A stretch of 31,647 bases of DNA from a virus, in the IMG/VR virus record IMGVR_UViG_3300049432_000057, positions 1-31,647 of that record; one strand, given 5' to 3'. Under the pieces are notes generated by a model. It was not told where the DNA came from, did not search any database, and worked only from the letters and a program-made list of their open reading frames with translations. This document shows, one piece after another, positions 23,843 to 29,867 of the stretch. The position numbers were made by a program, and so were the translations under genes. The first letter of the stretch is position 1, and each line of letters begins with the position of its first letter.

Positions 23843-23904
23843 AAGCAATTCCGCCGAACCACGCGCTGCACCGAACGCCGGGGAGTCGTCTCGGTTGAAG
23901 TCAT
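23839..23904 (-). CDS. Site E leader peptide (21 residues)
   Basis: An ATG in the loop of site E, preceded by GGGAAG, opens MTSTETTPRRSVQRVVRRNC plus Leu, and its TGA overlaps the ATG of the DUF7694-like gene. This is what a leader for translational coupling looks like. It could also be a chance frame through the hairpin arm. Confidence 0.35.
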   Translation of the reverse strand: MTSTETTPRRSVQRVVRRNCL

Positions 23905-23944
23905 AGCGTTTTCTTCCCGGCGTCGGTGAGCTTGGTAGTTAGGC
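23853..23944. repeat. attC-like site E (mixed cores)
   Basis: GCCGAAC (23853) on the left and GTTAGGC (23938) on the right do not fully match each other, but each matches the far end of its own cassette. Inner arms GCTGCACCGAACGCCGGG and CCCGGCGTCGGTGAGC pair with extra G and A on the left. Confidence 0.82.
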
Positions 23945-24217
23945 CAATGCGCCTTTGTATGGTTCAAAGCTCTTACCGAACATCTCGCAACACCAGTTAT
24001 GGGCGGCGACGATGTGCGATGATGGTATTCTTTGACTGCTTGTATCCAGATGGACGAGCCACCAGATTCCAGGGCTTTCGTTGATGTCGTGTGGCCGTTC
24101 AAAAGCGAATTGTGTGTGATGACCATGAATGCAGATTGCTTCATCAAAGATCACTTGGCTGTCGGCGATGGTTACGTTGTAGCCGATGCCAGAAAGGATG
24201 GTTGTTTGTTGTGTCAT
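23939..24217 (-). CDS. Cassette protein of unknown function
   Basis: 92 residues from the ATG at 24217 (MTQQTTILSGIGYNVTIADS), which overlaps the stop of the leader encoded by site F. The protein is compact with several aromatic and His residues (AICIHGHHTQFAFE, SPGIWWLVHLDTSS, AAHNWCCEMFGKSFEPY). The stop TAA is part of the core of site E (GCCTAAC on the minus strand). No family recognised. The frame is open for another 110 codons upstream, but that part only reads through site F and the neighbouring cassette out of frame. Confidence 0.65.
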   Translation of the reverse strand: MTQQTTILSGIGYNVTIADSQVIFDEAICIHGHHTQFAFERPHDINESPGIWWLVHLDTSSQRIPSSHIVAAHNWCCEMFGKSFEPYKGALA

Positions 24218-24276
24218 AATTGGCCTAACCAAGCGCTGCACCGAACGGCGGGATTGCGGTTGGGTTTCAAGATCAT
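24214..24276 (-). CDS. Site F leader peptide (20 residues)
   Basis: The loop of site F offers GGGGAAG and an ATG that opens MILKPNRNPAVRCSAWLGQL; the TGA overlaps the ATG of the next cassette gene. The same opening residues form the fused N-terminus of the methyltransferase at site A, where no stop intervenes. Confidence 0.4.
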   Translation of the reverse strand: MILKPNRNPAVRCSAWLGQL

Positions 24277-24315
24277 GGTTTCTTCCCCGCCGTCGGTGAG
24301 CTTGGGTCGTTCGGC
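24223..24315. repeat. attC-like site F (mixed cores)
   Basis: GCCTAAC (24223) and GTTCGGC (24309) are mixed in the opposite sense to site E, so the cassette between them has matching ends GTTAGGCCAAT / ATTGGCCTAAC. Loop and arms are nearly identical to site A. Confidence 0.85.
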
Positions 24316-24593
24316 TGCGCGGACATGCGCTTTTCCAGTTCGTCGAGTTTTGCGTCCACGTCGTCGCGTTTGTACCACTGCTCGCCTCCGTTCGCGGGAT
24401 GCGTTGGGACGAGGTTGTGTTCGCCTGGATAAACTGACATGGCGTAGGGCTGTATGCCTCTACAGCAGCATCTGGCTCTTTCTCTCGTGCAGATTTCGCA
24501 ATAGTCAGCCTCGGTCGCGTCAGCCGAACCAAGCGCTGCAGCGAACCCGGCATTTGTTTTCGGTTTGGCCATAAGTTTCAGGTGTTTGCTCAT
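24273..24593 (-). CDS. Cassette protein of unknown function (first in the array)
   Basis: 106 residues. Residues 1-28 or so (MSKHLKLMAKPKTNAGFAAA and on) derive from the array edge and half site G, and the last residues (SSPTAGKKP) from site F. Between them are a Cys cluster (CEICTRERARCCCRG) and GGEQWYKRDDVDAKLDELEK, a charged helix. A start at MSVYPGEHN is possible. The ATG at 24593 overlaps the stop of the preceding early gene. Function unknown. Confidence 0.6.
   Translation of the reverse strand: MSKHLKLMAKPKTNAGFAAALGSADATEADYCEICTRERARCCCRGIQPYAMSVYPGEHNLVPTHPANGGEQWYKRDDVDAKLDELEKRMSAQPNDPSSPTAGKKP
24523..24551. repeat. Half attC-like site G, right end of the array
   Basis: GCCGAAC followed by AAGCGCTGCAGCGAACCCGG is a left core and left arm, but no matching right arm or right core occurs in the next 100 bases. 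It is either a site cut by deletion or the natural outer boundary of the array. Confidence 0.6.
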
Positions 24594-25945
24594 TTCCGAG
24601 CCGCCGCCTTCTTGTCCATCCGGACCTGGGCGGCGATGATCTGCGCGTTGTCCAGAAGGTCGGTGAGGATGTCATCCGGTAGCTGAACCAACTGCTCGAT
24701 CTTCGCGTCGCAGATGTCCCGGCGTTTCAGGACGCCAAGTACTTCCTGTTCCGTGACGTTCTGAGCCTTCAACATCTCGTAGGTCTGATCGTGAAGGTTG
24801 GGGACCGGTTGACCACCACCCGGCAACTCAGGTTGTTGCTCCTGCGGGGGCTGGGGCTGTTCGGGTTCGGGTTCCGCTGGTGGCGGTTCCGGTTCCGTGG
24901 GCGGATCGGACATGGCCGACTTCTTCTTACCGATCCCTGCCCGCGCCTTCGCCATTCGTTCCTGCGCCGGGGTCATCCCGGTGACCGCCGCTGGTGTCGT
25001 CACCGTCCCGACCGGATCTGCGGACTTGGTTTCTGCGGGCTTGGTCTCTGCTGGCGCCGTCGTGGTTTGGGTTTCGGCAGCTTTCGCCGGGGCAAGGCCA
25101 GCTTCGGACTCGGCTTTTTCATCCTTCTTTTTCTCCTCCTCCTTCTTCTTCTCATCGAACTTCGCCGGCTTGGGCGTCGCCGTCAGATCAAAGAAGTCTT
25201 CCCTCTTGCCCATGCCGTCCTTCAGGGACGTGTAAATCTTCCGGAGGATGACGACTTCCTGTTCGATCACGGCCTCCAACTTGTGCTGGAGACGGCGCTC
25301 GATCATTTCCATCGTGACGCCCAACTCACCGAATGCAGTCACGATCTTCCGGACCCGGTCGGTGATCGGTTCAGTGTGCCCGGCCTTGAGGGTCTTGTCG
25401 CACTGCTCAAGGGCGGCATCAATCACATCTCGCGGGATCACGGCTTCAAGGCAGGCGCGCTTGCGCCGTGCGGCGAAATTGGCCACTAACTCGTATTGGT
25501 CGCGTGGGTCAGTCAGCTTGGTAACGCCTTCCTTGCTGTAGCGCTCGTGGCGCACCGTGAACGTCTTTGAATCATACACATTCGTCTGAATATCCCATCC
25601 GAAACATTGCACTCGGCTCTCTCCGTTCTCATTGCTCAATTCCACGACGCCCGACTGGATGTTTCCCCACGCGACAGCAACGGCTTCCAGCAATCGGATG
25701 GACGCGCCGGTAATCTGCGTGCCTCCGCGCGAGTAAAGGTAGCTGGCTTCTTCCGCCAAAGTGCGGCGTTTGCACGCTGTAATGACGCGCTGAAACGCCT
25801 CGTGTTCATCACGGGGATACTTTTTTGCCACAACCAGGGCCGCTTGCATTTCCTGCGCGTCCTTGGATTGGGCGACTTGGACAATGGCGTTGGTCGGGCC
25901 TGCTGCAACTGCGAAGGGATTAGATGATGACGGGTGTGTTTCCAT
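24590..25945 (-). CDS. Conserved phage early protein, possible recombination function
   Basis: 451 residues. The N-terminal 200 or so are well ordered: GGTQITGASIRLLEAVAVAW, FGWDIQTNVYDSKTF, VTKLTDPRDQYELVANFAAR and RRKRACLEAVIPRDVIDAAL. I recall this family from many phage recombination regions beside PD-(D/E)XK nucleases, and a strand-annealing role would fit, though I cannot name a domain. Residues 265-370 are a Lys/Glu then Pro/Thr-rich linker. The C-terminal helical domain (MLKAQNVTEQEVLGVLKRRD) may bind a partner. It overlaps the HNH gene upstream by 26 bases. Confidence 0.6.
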   Translation of the reverse strand: METHPSSSNPFAVAAGPTNAIVQVAQSKDAQEMQAALVVAKKYPRDEHEAFQRVITACKRRTLAEEASYLYSRGGTQITGASIRLLEAVAVAWGNIQSGVVELSNENGESRVQCFGWDIQTNVYDSKTFTVRHERYSKEGVTKLTDPRDQYELVANFAARRKRACLEAVIPRDVIDAALEQCDKTLKAGHTEPITDRVRKIVTAFGELGVTMEMIERRLQHKLEAVIEQEVVILRKIYTSLKDGMGKREDFFDLTATPKPAKFDEKKKEEEKKKDEKAESEAGLAPAKAAETQTTTAPAETKPAETKSADPVGTVTTPAAVTGMTPAQERMAKARAGIGKKKSAMSDPPTEPEPPPAEPEPEQPQPPQEQQPELPGGGQPVPNLHDQTYEMLKAQNVTEQEVLGVLKRRDICDAKIEQLVQLPDDILTDLLDNAQIIAAQVRMDKKAAARK

Positions 25946-26462
25946 ATTGCTGTAACTTTTTGAGACGTTCTCGTTGACCTTTCAATCTCCAACGCCGACG
26001 GCGGCAGATCAAGCAATCCCGAGTGCCGTCAGAATTGAAGACAAGATTTTCGCCAGAAAAAGGATGCCCATATTTGCAGTGTGTCTGCCGGGCCTTTTTA
26101 GCGTAAGGGCTTTCGCCCCGCAGCATATTGACCTCGTGGGTAACCGGTTCCAAGTGTTCAGGATTCCAGCAGGCTGGCATCCGGCACTTGTGGTCAAGCT
26201 CCAGCCCGGCTGGGACCGGACCAACAAAAATCTCCCACGCCAGGATGTGGGTGTATTGGACGTAACCGAACACGCCCATCTGTCCGTAGCCAGCCTTCGA
26301 TTTCGCACCTAGCCAGAAGCGGCAGCCGCTCGCAGTTATCAGTGAACGGCTCCAAAGTTTGATGACCGTTTGCAAAAGGTAATCCGGGCCAGCATCGGCA
26401 ACCCCGTCTGGGACGAACTTGCGCACGCCCTTGTAATCCTTGCCGTTCCGATGCGCGTTCAT
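25920..26462 (-). CDS. HNH endonuclease (HNH_3 type)
   Basis: 180 residues. The core is GCRFWLGAKSKAGYGQMGV, then HILAWEIFVGPVPAGLELDH, then CRMPACWNPEHLEPVTHEVN, a typical HNH_3 nuclease. A C-terminal zinc module (CKYGHPFSGENLV, then DCLICRRRRW) ends the protein. It stands second in the leftward early operon, coupled by ATGA to the ribbon-helix-helix gene and overlapping the next gene. Probably a mobile homing nuclease. Confidence 0.88.
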   Translation of the reverse strand: MNAHRNGKDYKGVRKFVPDGVADAGPDYLLQTVIKLWSRSLITASGCRFWLGAKSKAGYGQMGVFGYVQYTHILAWEIFVGPVPAGLELDHKCRMPACWNPEHLEPVTHEVNMLRGESPYAKKARQTHCKYGHPFSGENLVFNSDGTRDCLICRRRRWRLKGQRERLKKLQQYGNTPVII

Positions 26463-26608
26463 CGCGGAATGCCCTTGTCGTTCTTCAACCCGTGCGAGAT
26501 CAGCAAATCGTAAAATTGCTGGAGCTTCATGCCGGTCTTTTCGGCGCGCTTCTTGGCGAGTTCATGGAGGCTCCGTGAAATCTTGATGTTAGCCAAGTCC
26601 CGTTTCAT
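26459..26608 (-). CDS. Ribbon-helix-helix (Arc/CopG-like) regulator
   Basis: 49 residues (MKRDLANIKISRSLHELAKK at the start). ANIKIS is the beta strand, followed by helices SLHELAKKRAEKTG and KLQQFYDLLISHGL, the normal RHH layout. It is the first gene behind the leftward promoter, and the divergent promoter pair next to it offers an inverted repeat (GTCAAT / ATTGAC). It is thus well placed to repress both operons. The stop overlaps the HNH start (ATGA). Confidence 0.7.
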   Translation of the reverse strand: MKRDLANIKISRSLHELAKKRAEKTGMKLQQFYDLLISHGLKNDKGIPR

Positions 26609-26617
26609 CTGTCGCGT

Positions 26618-26647
26618 ATGATTGCGGAGTAGTCCCCGTCATGTCAA
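26618..26647 (-). promoter_or_regulatory. Leftward early promoter
   Basis: Perfect -35 TTGACA (26642-26647), 18-bp spacer, -10 AATCAT (26618-26623). The ATG of the RHH gene starts 9 bases further on, so transcription would begin within a few bases of the start codon. Confidence 0.6.
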
Positions 26648-26669
26648 TAGAATTTTTTCTACTTTCTCA

Positions 26670-26699
26670 TTGACGCCCGCACTCCCCGCGGATTATCGT
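26670..26699 (+). promoter_or_regulatory. Rightward promoter of the RusA operon
   Basis: TTGACG (26670-26675), 18-bp spacer, TATCGT (26694-26699); the first ATG is 7 bases later, so the message would be leaderless. The -35 boxes of the two divergent promoters lie back to back about 22 bases apart. Confidence 0.55.
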
Positions 26700-26706
26700 C
26701 ACTGGC

Positions 26707-26991
26707 ATGACCGACAGAGACGAAACCATCATCAAGAATTCAAGCGTGCAACTCGATTCCTACGGGGACAGGGTCGTTGTCACCCTAGAACTGGGCGCGA
26801 CCGCGACGATCCAGTTGATCGGCCTCTTGCAATTGGTCACACGCCACCCGGAGCTGCCGGAGCGCCAGAGGGAATTCGCGAAGGGGATGGTCGGAAACCT
26901 CTCGCAGGGATTCCGGAAGGAGCACCGGGCGATTGCCGAGTTGATCAAACGCGGCTGGGCGGCTGAACACGACAAGGTGGTGGAGGAATGA
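26707..26991 (+). CDS. Small early protein of unknown function
   Basis: 94 residues (MTDRDETIIKNSSVQLDSYG). A beta-like first half (DRVVVTLELGATATIQLIG) and a helical second half (ELPERQREFAKGMVGNLSQG, FRKEHRAIAELIKRGW). No family recognised. It heads the rightward operon directly behind its promoter and overlaps the next start (ATGA). Confidence 0.7.
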   Translation: MTDRDETIIKNSSVQLDSYGDRVVVTLELGATATIQLIGLLQLVTRHPELPERQREFAKGMVGNLSQGFRKEHRAIAELIKRGWAAEHDKVVEE

Positions 26992-27170
26992 TGACACCCG
27001 AACAACAAACGCTGGCCGACGTGAAGGCCGAGATCGAGAAGCTGACGCCCGAACAACGGGCAGCGGTGATGCGGCATTACCACACGTTCCGGGAATTGAC
27101 TATCGCTGGCGGGGCGCTGGCAGCCATTGCAATCGCATTGATAGGCGCTGAAATGGCCGCAATGGAATGA
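26988..27170 (+). CDS. Small membrane protein
   Basis: 60 residues. A charged helix (EQQTLADVKAEIEKLTPEQR) precedes a single predicted membrane segment (LTIAGGALAAIAIALIGAEM) at the C-terminus, so it would be tail-anchored with a cytoplasmic N-terminus. Two ATGs in tandem begin it, the first overlapping the upstream stop. It is not big enough for a classical holin with several segments but could be a small membrane effector. Confidence 0.65.
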   Translation: MMTPEQQTLADVKAEIEKLTPEQRAAVMRHYHTFRELTIAGGALAAIAIALIGAEMAAME

Positions 27171-27496
27171 ACCCGAACTGCTACGAGTGCATCTACCGTG
27201 GGGACATTCCCGGCGATGCTCATTCCCGGTGCAATCATCCGCTGGTGAAGCAGGACTCCAACGTCTTCGGCGCGCTAGTGGAAATGTTGCAGGGGAAGAA
27301 CGATGCAGCCGTCGCCAAGCTAAAAATCCGAGCGCACCCGCACGGCATCACAAGGGGCTGGTTCATGTGGCCGGCGAACTACGATCCGCACTGGCTGGAA
27401 AACTGCGAGGGCTTCACGCCTGCGAAGCCTACCATCCAAAGCCCTGCCGATCCTCTGGTGGAAGGTTCCGAGAAGCCCAGCACTCCCCGTCCTTGA
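27167..27496 (+). CDS. Conserved phage protein with Cys motifs
   Basis: 109 residues. NCYECIYRGDIPGDAHSRCN gives three Cys and a His spaced for metal binding. The second conserved part is HGITRGWFMWPANYDPHWLE, then NCEGFTP. This pattern is one I recall from hypothetical phage proteins; function unknown. The start overlaps the previous stop (ATGA). Its last 68 bases overlap, tail to tail, the end of the leftward gene at 27429-27764. Confidence 0.7.
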   Translation: MNPNCYECIYRGDIPGDAHSRCNHPLVKQDSNVFGALVEMLQGKNDAAVAKLKIRAHPHGITRGWFMWPANYDPHWLENCEGFTPAKPTIQSPADPLVEGSEKPSTPRP

Positions 27497-27764
27497 GAAA
27501 GAGAGAAACAAATGGCAGGTAGCAGCGACATCCGACCGTTGGAAATCCGGGAGGACCGCAGCGCTTCAGCGCCCGATCCGCAATCGGACACTTTCGGCAG
27601 ATTCTCAATCTGGCTCTCCACTTATCTCGCCCGACGTTGCCTCGGCGACACAGCACCAGAAGCATTTTCCAAAGCAGACCTGGCAGTGAGGATGTCCGCC
27701 GTTCCTCGTCCAGGACCGCCTTCCATTCGCGGAAGCGGGAGGGTTTGAACCCGAATAGTTTCAT
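27429..27764 (-). CDS. Cys-rich phage protein on the opposite strand
   Basis: 111 residues. A basic N-terminal half (FKPSRFREWKAVLDEERR) leads to the conserved part ICRKCPIADRALKRCGPPG, then TVGCRCYLPF, then GECWASRNLP. CxxCP, GCxCY and CW are a known phage pattern with six Cys, so this strand is the likely coding one. The competing rightward frame at 27512-27748 is low in structure. The start lies three bases from the RusA start and pointing away, so each gene's promoter must lie in the other's coding DNA. Confidence 0.65.
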   Translation of the reverse strand: MKLFGFKPSRFREWKAVLDEERRTSSLPGLLWKMLLVLCRRGNVGRDKWRARLRICRKCPIADRALKRCGPPGFPTVGCRCYLPFVSLFLKDGECWASRNLPPEDRQGFGW

Positions 27765-27767
27765 GGC

Positions 27768-28241
27768 ATGAGCGACCCAATCAACCTACTGAATCTGTTC
27801 GTCCCCGGCAAACCAGGCACCTCGGGGAGCAAGCGCGCCTTCATCGTGACGCGCAAGCGCGACGGCAAACAGGTTGCCGTCGTCACCGACGATTCCTCCA
27901 AATCAAAGGACTGGAAGGGCGACGTGAAACGGTTCGCCAACGATGAGTACGCCGGCCCGCTCCTGGATGGGCCGCTCCGTGTCGCTTTCACGTTCTACCT
28001 GGCGCGGCCACAAGGACACTTTAGAAAGAGCTTCGGCAAGCTCTGCGTGAAGGTCTCAGCGCCGGCATTCCCGATCGTGAAGCCGGACCTGCTCAAATTC
28101 TCGCGCGCGGTCGAGGACGCGCTGACTGGCGTGGTCTGGAAGGACGACGCGCAGATCGTCACCGAGGTTCTGATGAAGCGATACGTGGACAGCCCGATGC
28201 AGACTCCGGGCGTCCTGATTCAAGTAAGGAGAGAACAATGA
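27768..28241 (+). CDS. rusA: RusA-family Holliday junction resolvase
   Basis: 157 residues. FVPGKPGTSGSKRAFIV at the N-terminus matches the RusA opening. The metal-binding core is KPDLLKFSRAVEDALTGVVW followed by KDDAQIVTE, with the conserved Asp residues. RusA cuts four-way junctions symmetrically during phage recombination and clears branches before packaging. No ribosome site is visible before the start. The stop overlaps the next start (ATGATG). Confidence 0.92.
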   Translation: MSDPINLLNLFVPGKPGTSGSKRAFIVTRKRDGKQVAVVTDDSSKSKDWKGDVKRFANDEYAGPLLDGPLRVAFTFYLARPQGHFRKSFGKLCVKVSAPAFPIVKPDLLKFSRAVEDALTGVVWKDDAQIVTEVLMKRYVDSPMQTPGVLIQVRREQ

Positions 28242-28492
28242 TGACCACAGGACAACTGGACGTGCTGAATTGCGGGGAGGGCGATATTAAAATCACCTTC
28301 AACGGCGACGATCCGATGGAGATGGCCAGAGCCGAACGGATAATCGTGGATATGTTGAAACGCGGATACGCGATTTTCGTCCACGGCAAGGGTGACAAGC
28401 TCATCCGTGTTCACCGCTTCAAGCCGGGAAAGAATACCTACCTGTTGGCTGACGGCCCGGATGTTCCGCCGGAAGCCGAACCGAAGATATGA
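28238..28492 (+). CDS. Small conserved phage protein
   Basis: 84 residues. GEGDIKITFNGDDPMEMARA, then ERIIVDMLKRGYAIFVHGKG and KLIRVHRFKPGKNTYLL. This looks like one small alpha/beta domain with an acidic tail. I recall similar short proteins encoded next to resolvases in phages, without known function. Coupled on both sides by ATGA overlaps. Confidence 0.7.
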   Translation: MMTTGQLDVLNCGEGDIKITFNGDDPMEMARAERIIVDMLKRGYAIFVHGKGDKLIRVHRFKPGKNTYLLADGPDVPPEAEPKI

Positions 28493-29124
28493 CAGTGGAG
28501 CAGGCAAAGACGGCATTAACACTTGCCCCGTGCGACGGGCTGCTCTCGGCCGTCGAGCCGAATATGAAGCGTCGTGACGTGGTGTATCATGCCTCGCGCA
28601 TACTCAACGCGATCCCGATTACGGTGATTGACGTTCCGACCGTGTTTGCGCGCCACGTCGCCGCAGTTGTTCAGGATTGCGCCGACCCTGTGGAACTCCG
28701 ATTCATCTACGAAGCCGGTGAGATCGTCGTCGGCTGGAACAAAGAGGAAGTGGAGATGCGCAAAGGACTCCGGCCAAAACCAGGCGCCATTCCGCTCGGG
28801 GAACTGATCCGGGCCGGGGAAATCGAACAGCAAAAGGCGATGATGAATTACCAGCCGAACGCGAGCCAGCTTCAGCAGATGGCAGAGTTGCAGCGGAACA
28901 TGAACGCGCAGCAGAGTTTGCACTACTACGAAATGATCAGGGATCAGTTGGCTCGCGCAGCCGGGCCGACGATAGCTCTCACGCTGAATCAACTCGCGGA
29001 TGTGCTGGGCCATTTCGCTCCCAAGGCAGCGCCGGCTGAAAAGCCCGCTCCCGCTCCGCAACCCAAACCCGACAAGGTTGACCCGAGCGATCCCAAGTTC
29101 GTTCTCAAACGTCCCAAGCTATGA
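28489..29124 (+). CDS. Phage protein of unknown function
   Basis: 211 residues. The N-terminal 90 form an alpha/beta domain (NAIPITVIDVPTVFARHVAA, ELRFIYEAGEIVVGW). The middle is a Gln/Met-rich helix (NASQLQQMAELQRNMNAQQS). The tail is Pro/Lys-rich (EKPAPAPQPKPDKVDPSD). No family recognised. It may be an oligomer with a flexible tail, possibly a DNA-binding accessory of the recombination group. Confidence 0.65.
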   Translation: MTVEQAKTALTLAPCDGLLSAVEPNMKRRDVVYHASRILNAIPITVIDVPTVFARHVAAVVQDCADPVELRFIYEAGEIVVGWNKEEVEMRKGLRPKPGAIPLGELIRAGEIEQQKAMMNYQPNASQLQQMAELQRNMNAQQSLHYYEMIRDQLARAAGPTIALTLNQLADVLGHFAPKAAPAEKPAPAPQPKPDKVDPSDPKFVLKRPKL

Positions 29125-29351
29125 AAGCCCACGTTGATCCCAGCGAACCGTCCTTCGGCCCAGGCTCCTGCCATCACGTCTGCCAGTGCTTCCTCTGCCA
29201 GCGCGAACGCCGGTTCCACCGCATCGCCGCTAAGCTCAAGAACCCACGCGACCAATCCTGGATGCTCGGCTTCTACGATTACGTTGTCACCGACCTGGAA
29301 CGCGAACTTGCAAAAACGTGTTCCGTCAAACGAAAGCCCGGACAGCCATGA
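29121..29351 (+). CDS. Small protein with Cys/His cluster
   Basis: 76 residues. CHHVCQCFLCQRERRFHRIA gives four Cys and three His in a short stretch, suggesting one zinc site. A helical region follows (SWMLGFYDYVVTDLERELAK). The start overlaps the upstream stop (ATGA). Function unknown. Confidence 0.65.
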   Translation: MKAHVDPSEPSFGPGSCHHVCQCFLCQRERRFHRIAAKLKNPRDQSWMLGFYDYVVTDLERELAKTCSVKRKPGQP

Positions 29352-29355
29352 GACT

Positions 29356-29580
29356 ATGACCAACGAAACAAAACTCCGCATCCTGGCATCGTGCCTGTTT
29401 GTGGTGCTTTACCTCGGACACTGGCGCGTTCAGAAAGCGAATCAGCGAATCACGTTCCTGGAAGCCCGGTTATCAATCGTCGAGACCAACGCCACCCAGA
29501 CGCTTGCGATTTCAAAGCGCGTGAACGTCGAACGCTACTCAATCGACTATTCGACGAACCGCGTCACAATGAAGCCATGA
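29356..29580 (+). CDS. Small N-anchored membrane protein with coiled coil
   Basis: 74 residues from the ATG at 29356 (MTNETKLRILAS). One membrane segment (LRILASCLFVVLYLGH) precedes a short helix (VQKANQRITFLEARLSIVET) that could form a coiled coil. Layout is like an inner-membrane spanin or a small membrane adaptor, but there is no lysis gene nearby to support this. The stop overlaps the next start (ATGA). Confidence 0.6.
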   Translation: MTNETKLRILASCLFVVLYLGHWRVQKANQRITFLEARLSIVETNATQTLAISKRVNVERYSIDYSTNRVTMKP

Positions 29581-29804
29581 ACGCTCACGATGGATTTCAC
29601 TCAAACTACGACGACCTCCACGCCGAAGTGGAGCGACTGAAGACCGCGTTGGAAGCCGCCAGAGCTGAGGCGGAACGCCTGAAGGCCGAACGCGACTCCT
29701 GGAACGCGAGCTTCCACTCGGCGAACACCGAAAGAATCGCTTTGAAGGCTGCGTCTGACGACCGCCATTGCCCCGCGTGCGGCGTAAAACTCATCGAGAA
29801 ATGA
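29577..29804 (+). CDS. Small coiled-coil protein with CxxC
   Basis: 75 residues from the ATG at 29577. NYDDLHAEVERLKTALEAAR, then AEAERLKAERDSWNASFHSA, is a heptad-rich coiled coil. It ends DDRHCPACGVKLIEK with one CxxC. It is the last gene of the rightward operon and meets the leftward replisome-organizer gene head-on, nine bases apart. Function unknown. Confidence 0.65.
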   Translation: MNAHDGFHSNYDDLHAEVERLKTALEAARAEAERLKAERDSWNASFHSANTERIALKAASDDRHCPACGVKLIEK

Positions 29805-29809
29805 CTGAA

Positions 29810-29867
29810 GCTACTACTCCCCGTTACTACTATCACCAGGATCATCCGGAGTAGTAGGAGTAGTAGC
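29810..29867. repeat. Triplet-rich inverted repeat between convergent genes
   Basis: GCTACTACTCC (29810-29820) is the exact complement of GGAGTAGTAGC (29857-29867), with an extra GGAGTAGTAG at 29848. It spans the end of the leftward gene. It could end transcription weakly in both directions or be low-complexity coding DNA. Confidence 0.3.

Larger units (their letters stand above)
21198..24551. mobile_element. Integron-like gene cassette array (seven cassettes, attC-like sites)
   Basis: Six full attC-like sites (A-F), a right-hand half site (G) and a bare left core at 21198-21204 bound seven cassettes: the methyltransferase and six units of about 200-550 bp. Cores match across each cassette. 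Left to right the end pairs are GTTAGAC/GTCTAAC, GTTGTGC/GCACAAC, GTTCGGC/GCCGAAC three times, GTTAGGC/GCCTAAC and GTTCGGC/GCCGAAC. Several extend to 10-13 bp. No integrase gene is visible in the window, so a host integrase acting in trans, or inheritance of a fixed array, must be assumed. Genes all run leftward with the phage operon. Confidence 0.8.

Noticed and set aside
21198-24551. CRISPR array as explanation of the repeats
   Set aside because: Spacing is 100-1000 bp, repeats are imperfect inverted structures with open frames between them, and no cas gene is present.
23945-24553. Long leftward frame starting at 24553 that includes the cassette gene at 23939-24217
   Set aside because: The upstream part reads through site F and the neighbouring cassette out of frame (basic, Pro/Arg-rich). 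The internal ATG at 24217 is coupled to the leader stop and starts a normal-looking protein.
24032-24574. Rightward open frame of 180 codons with NQALHRT-type sequences across sites F and G
   Set aside because: It is the opposite strand of the attC-like sites and of two leftward genes. The repeated peptide is what these hairpins give when translated on the plus strand and appears in databases as spurious proteins, as far as I recall.
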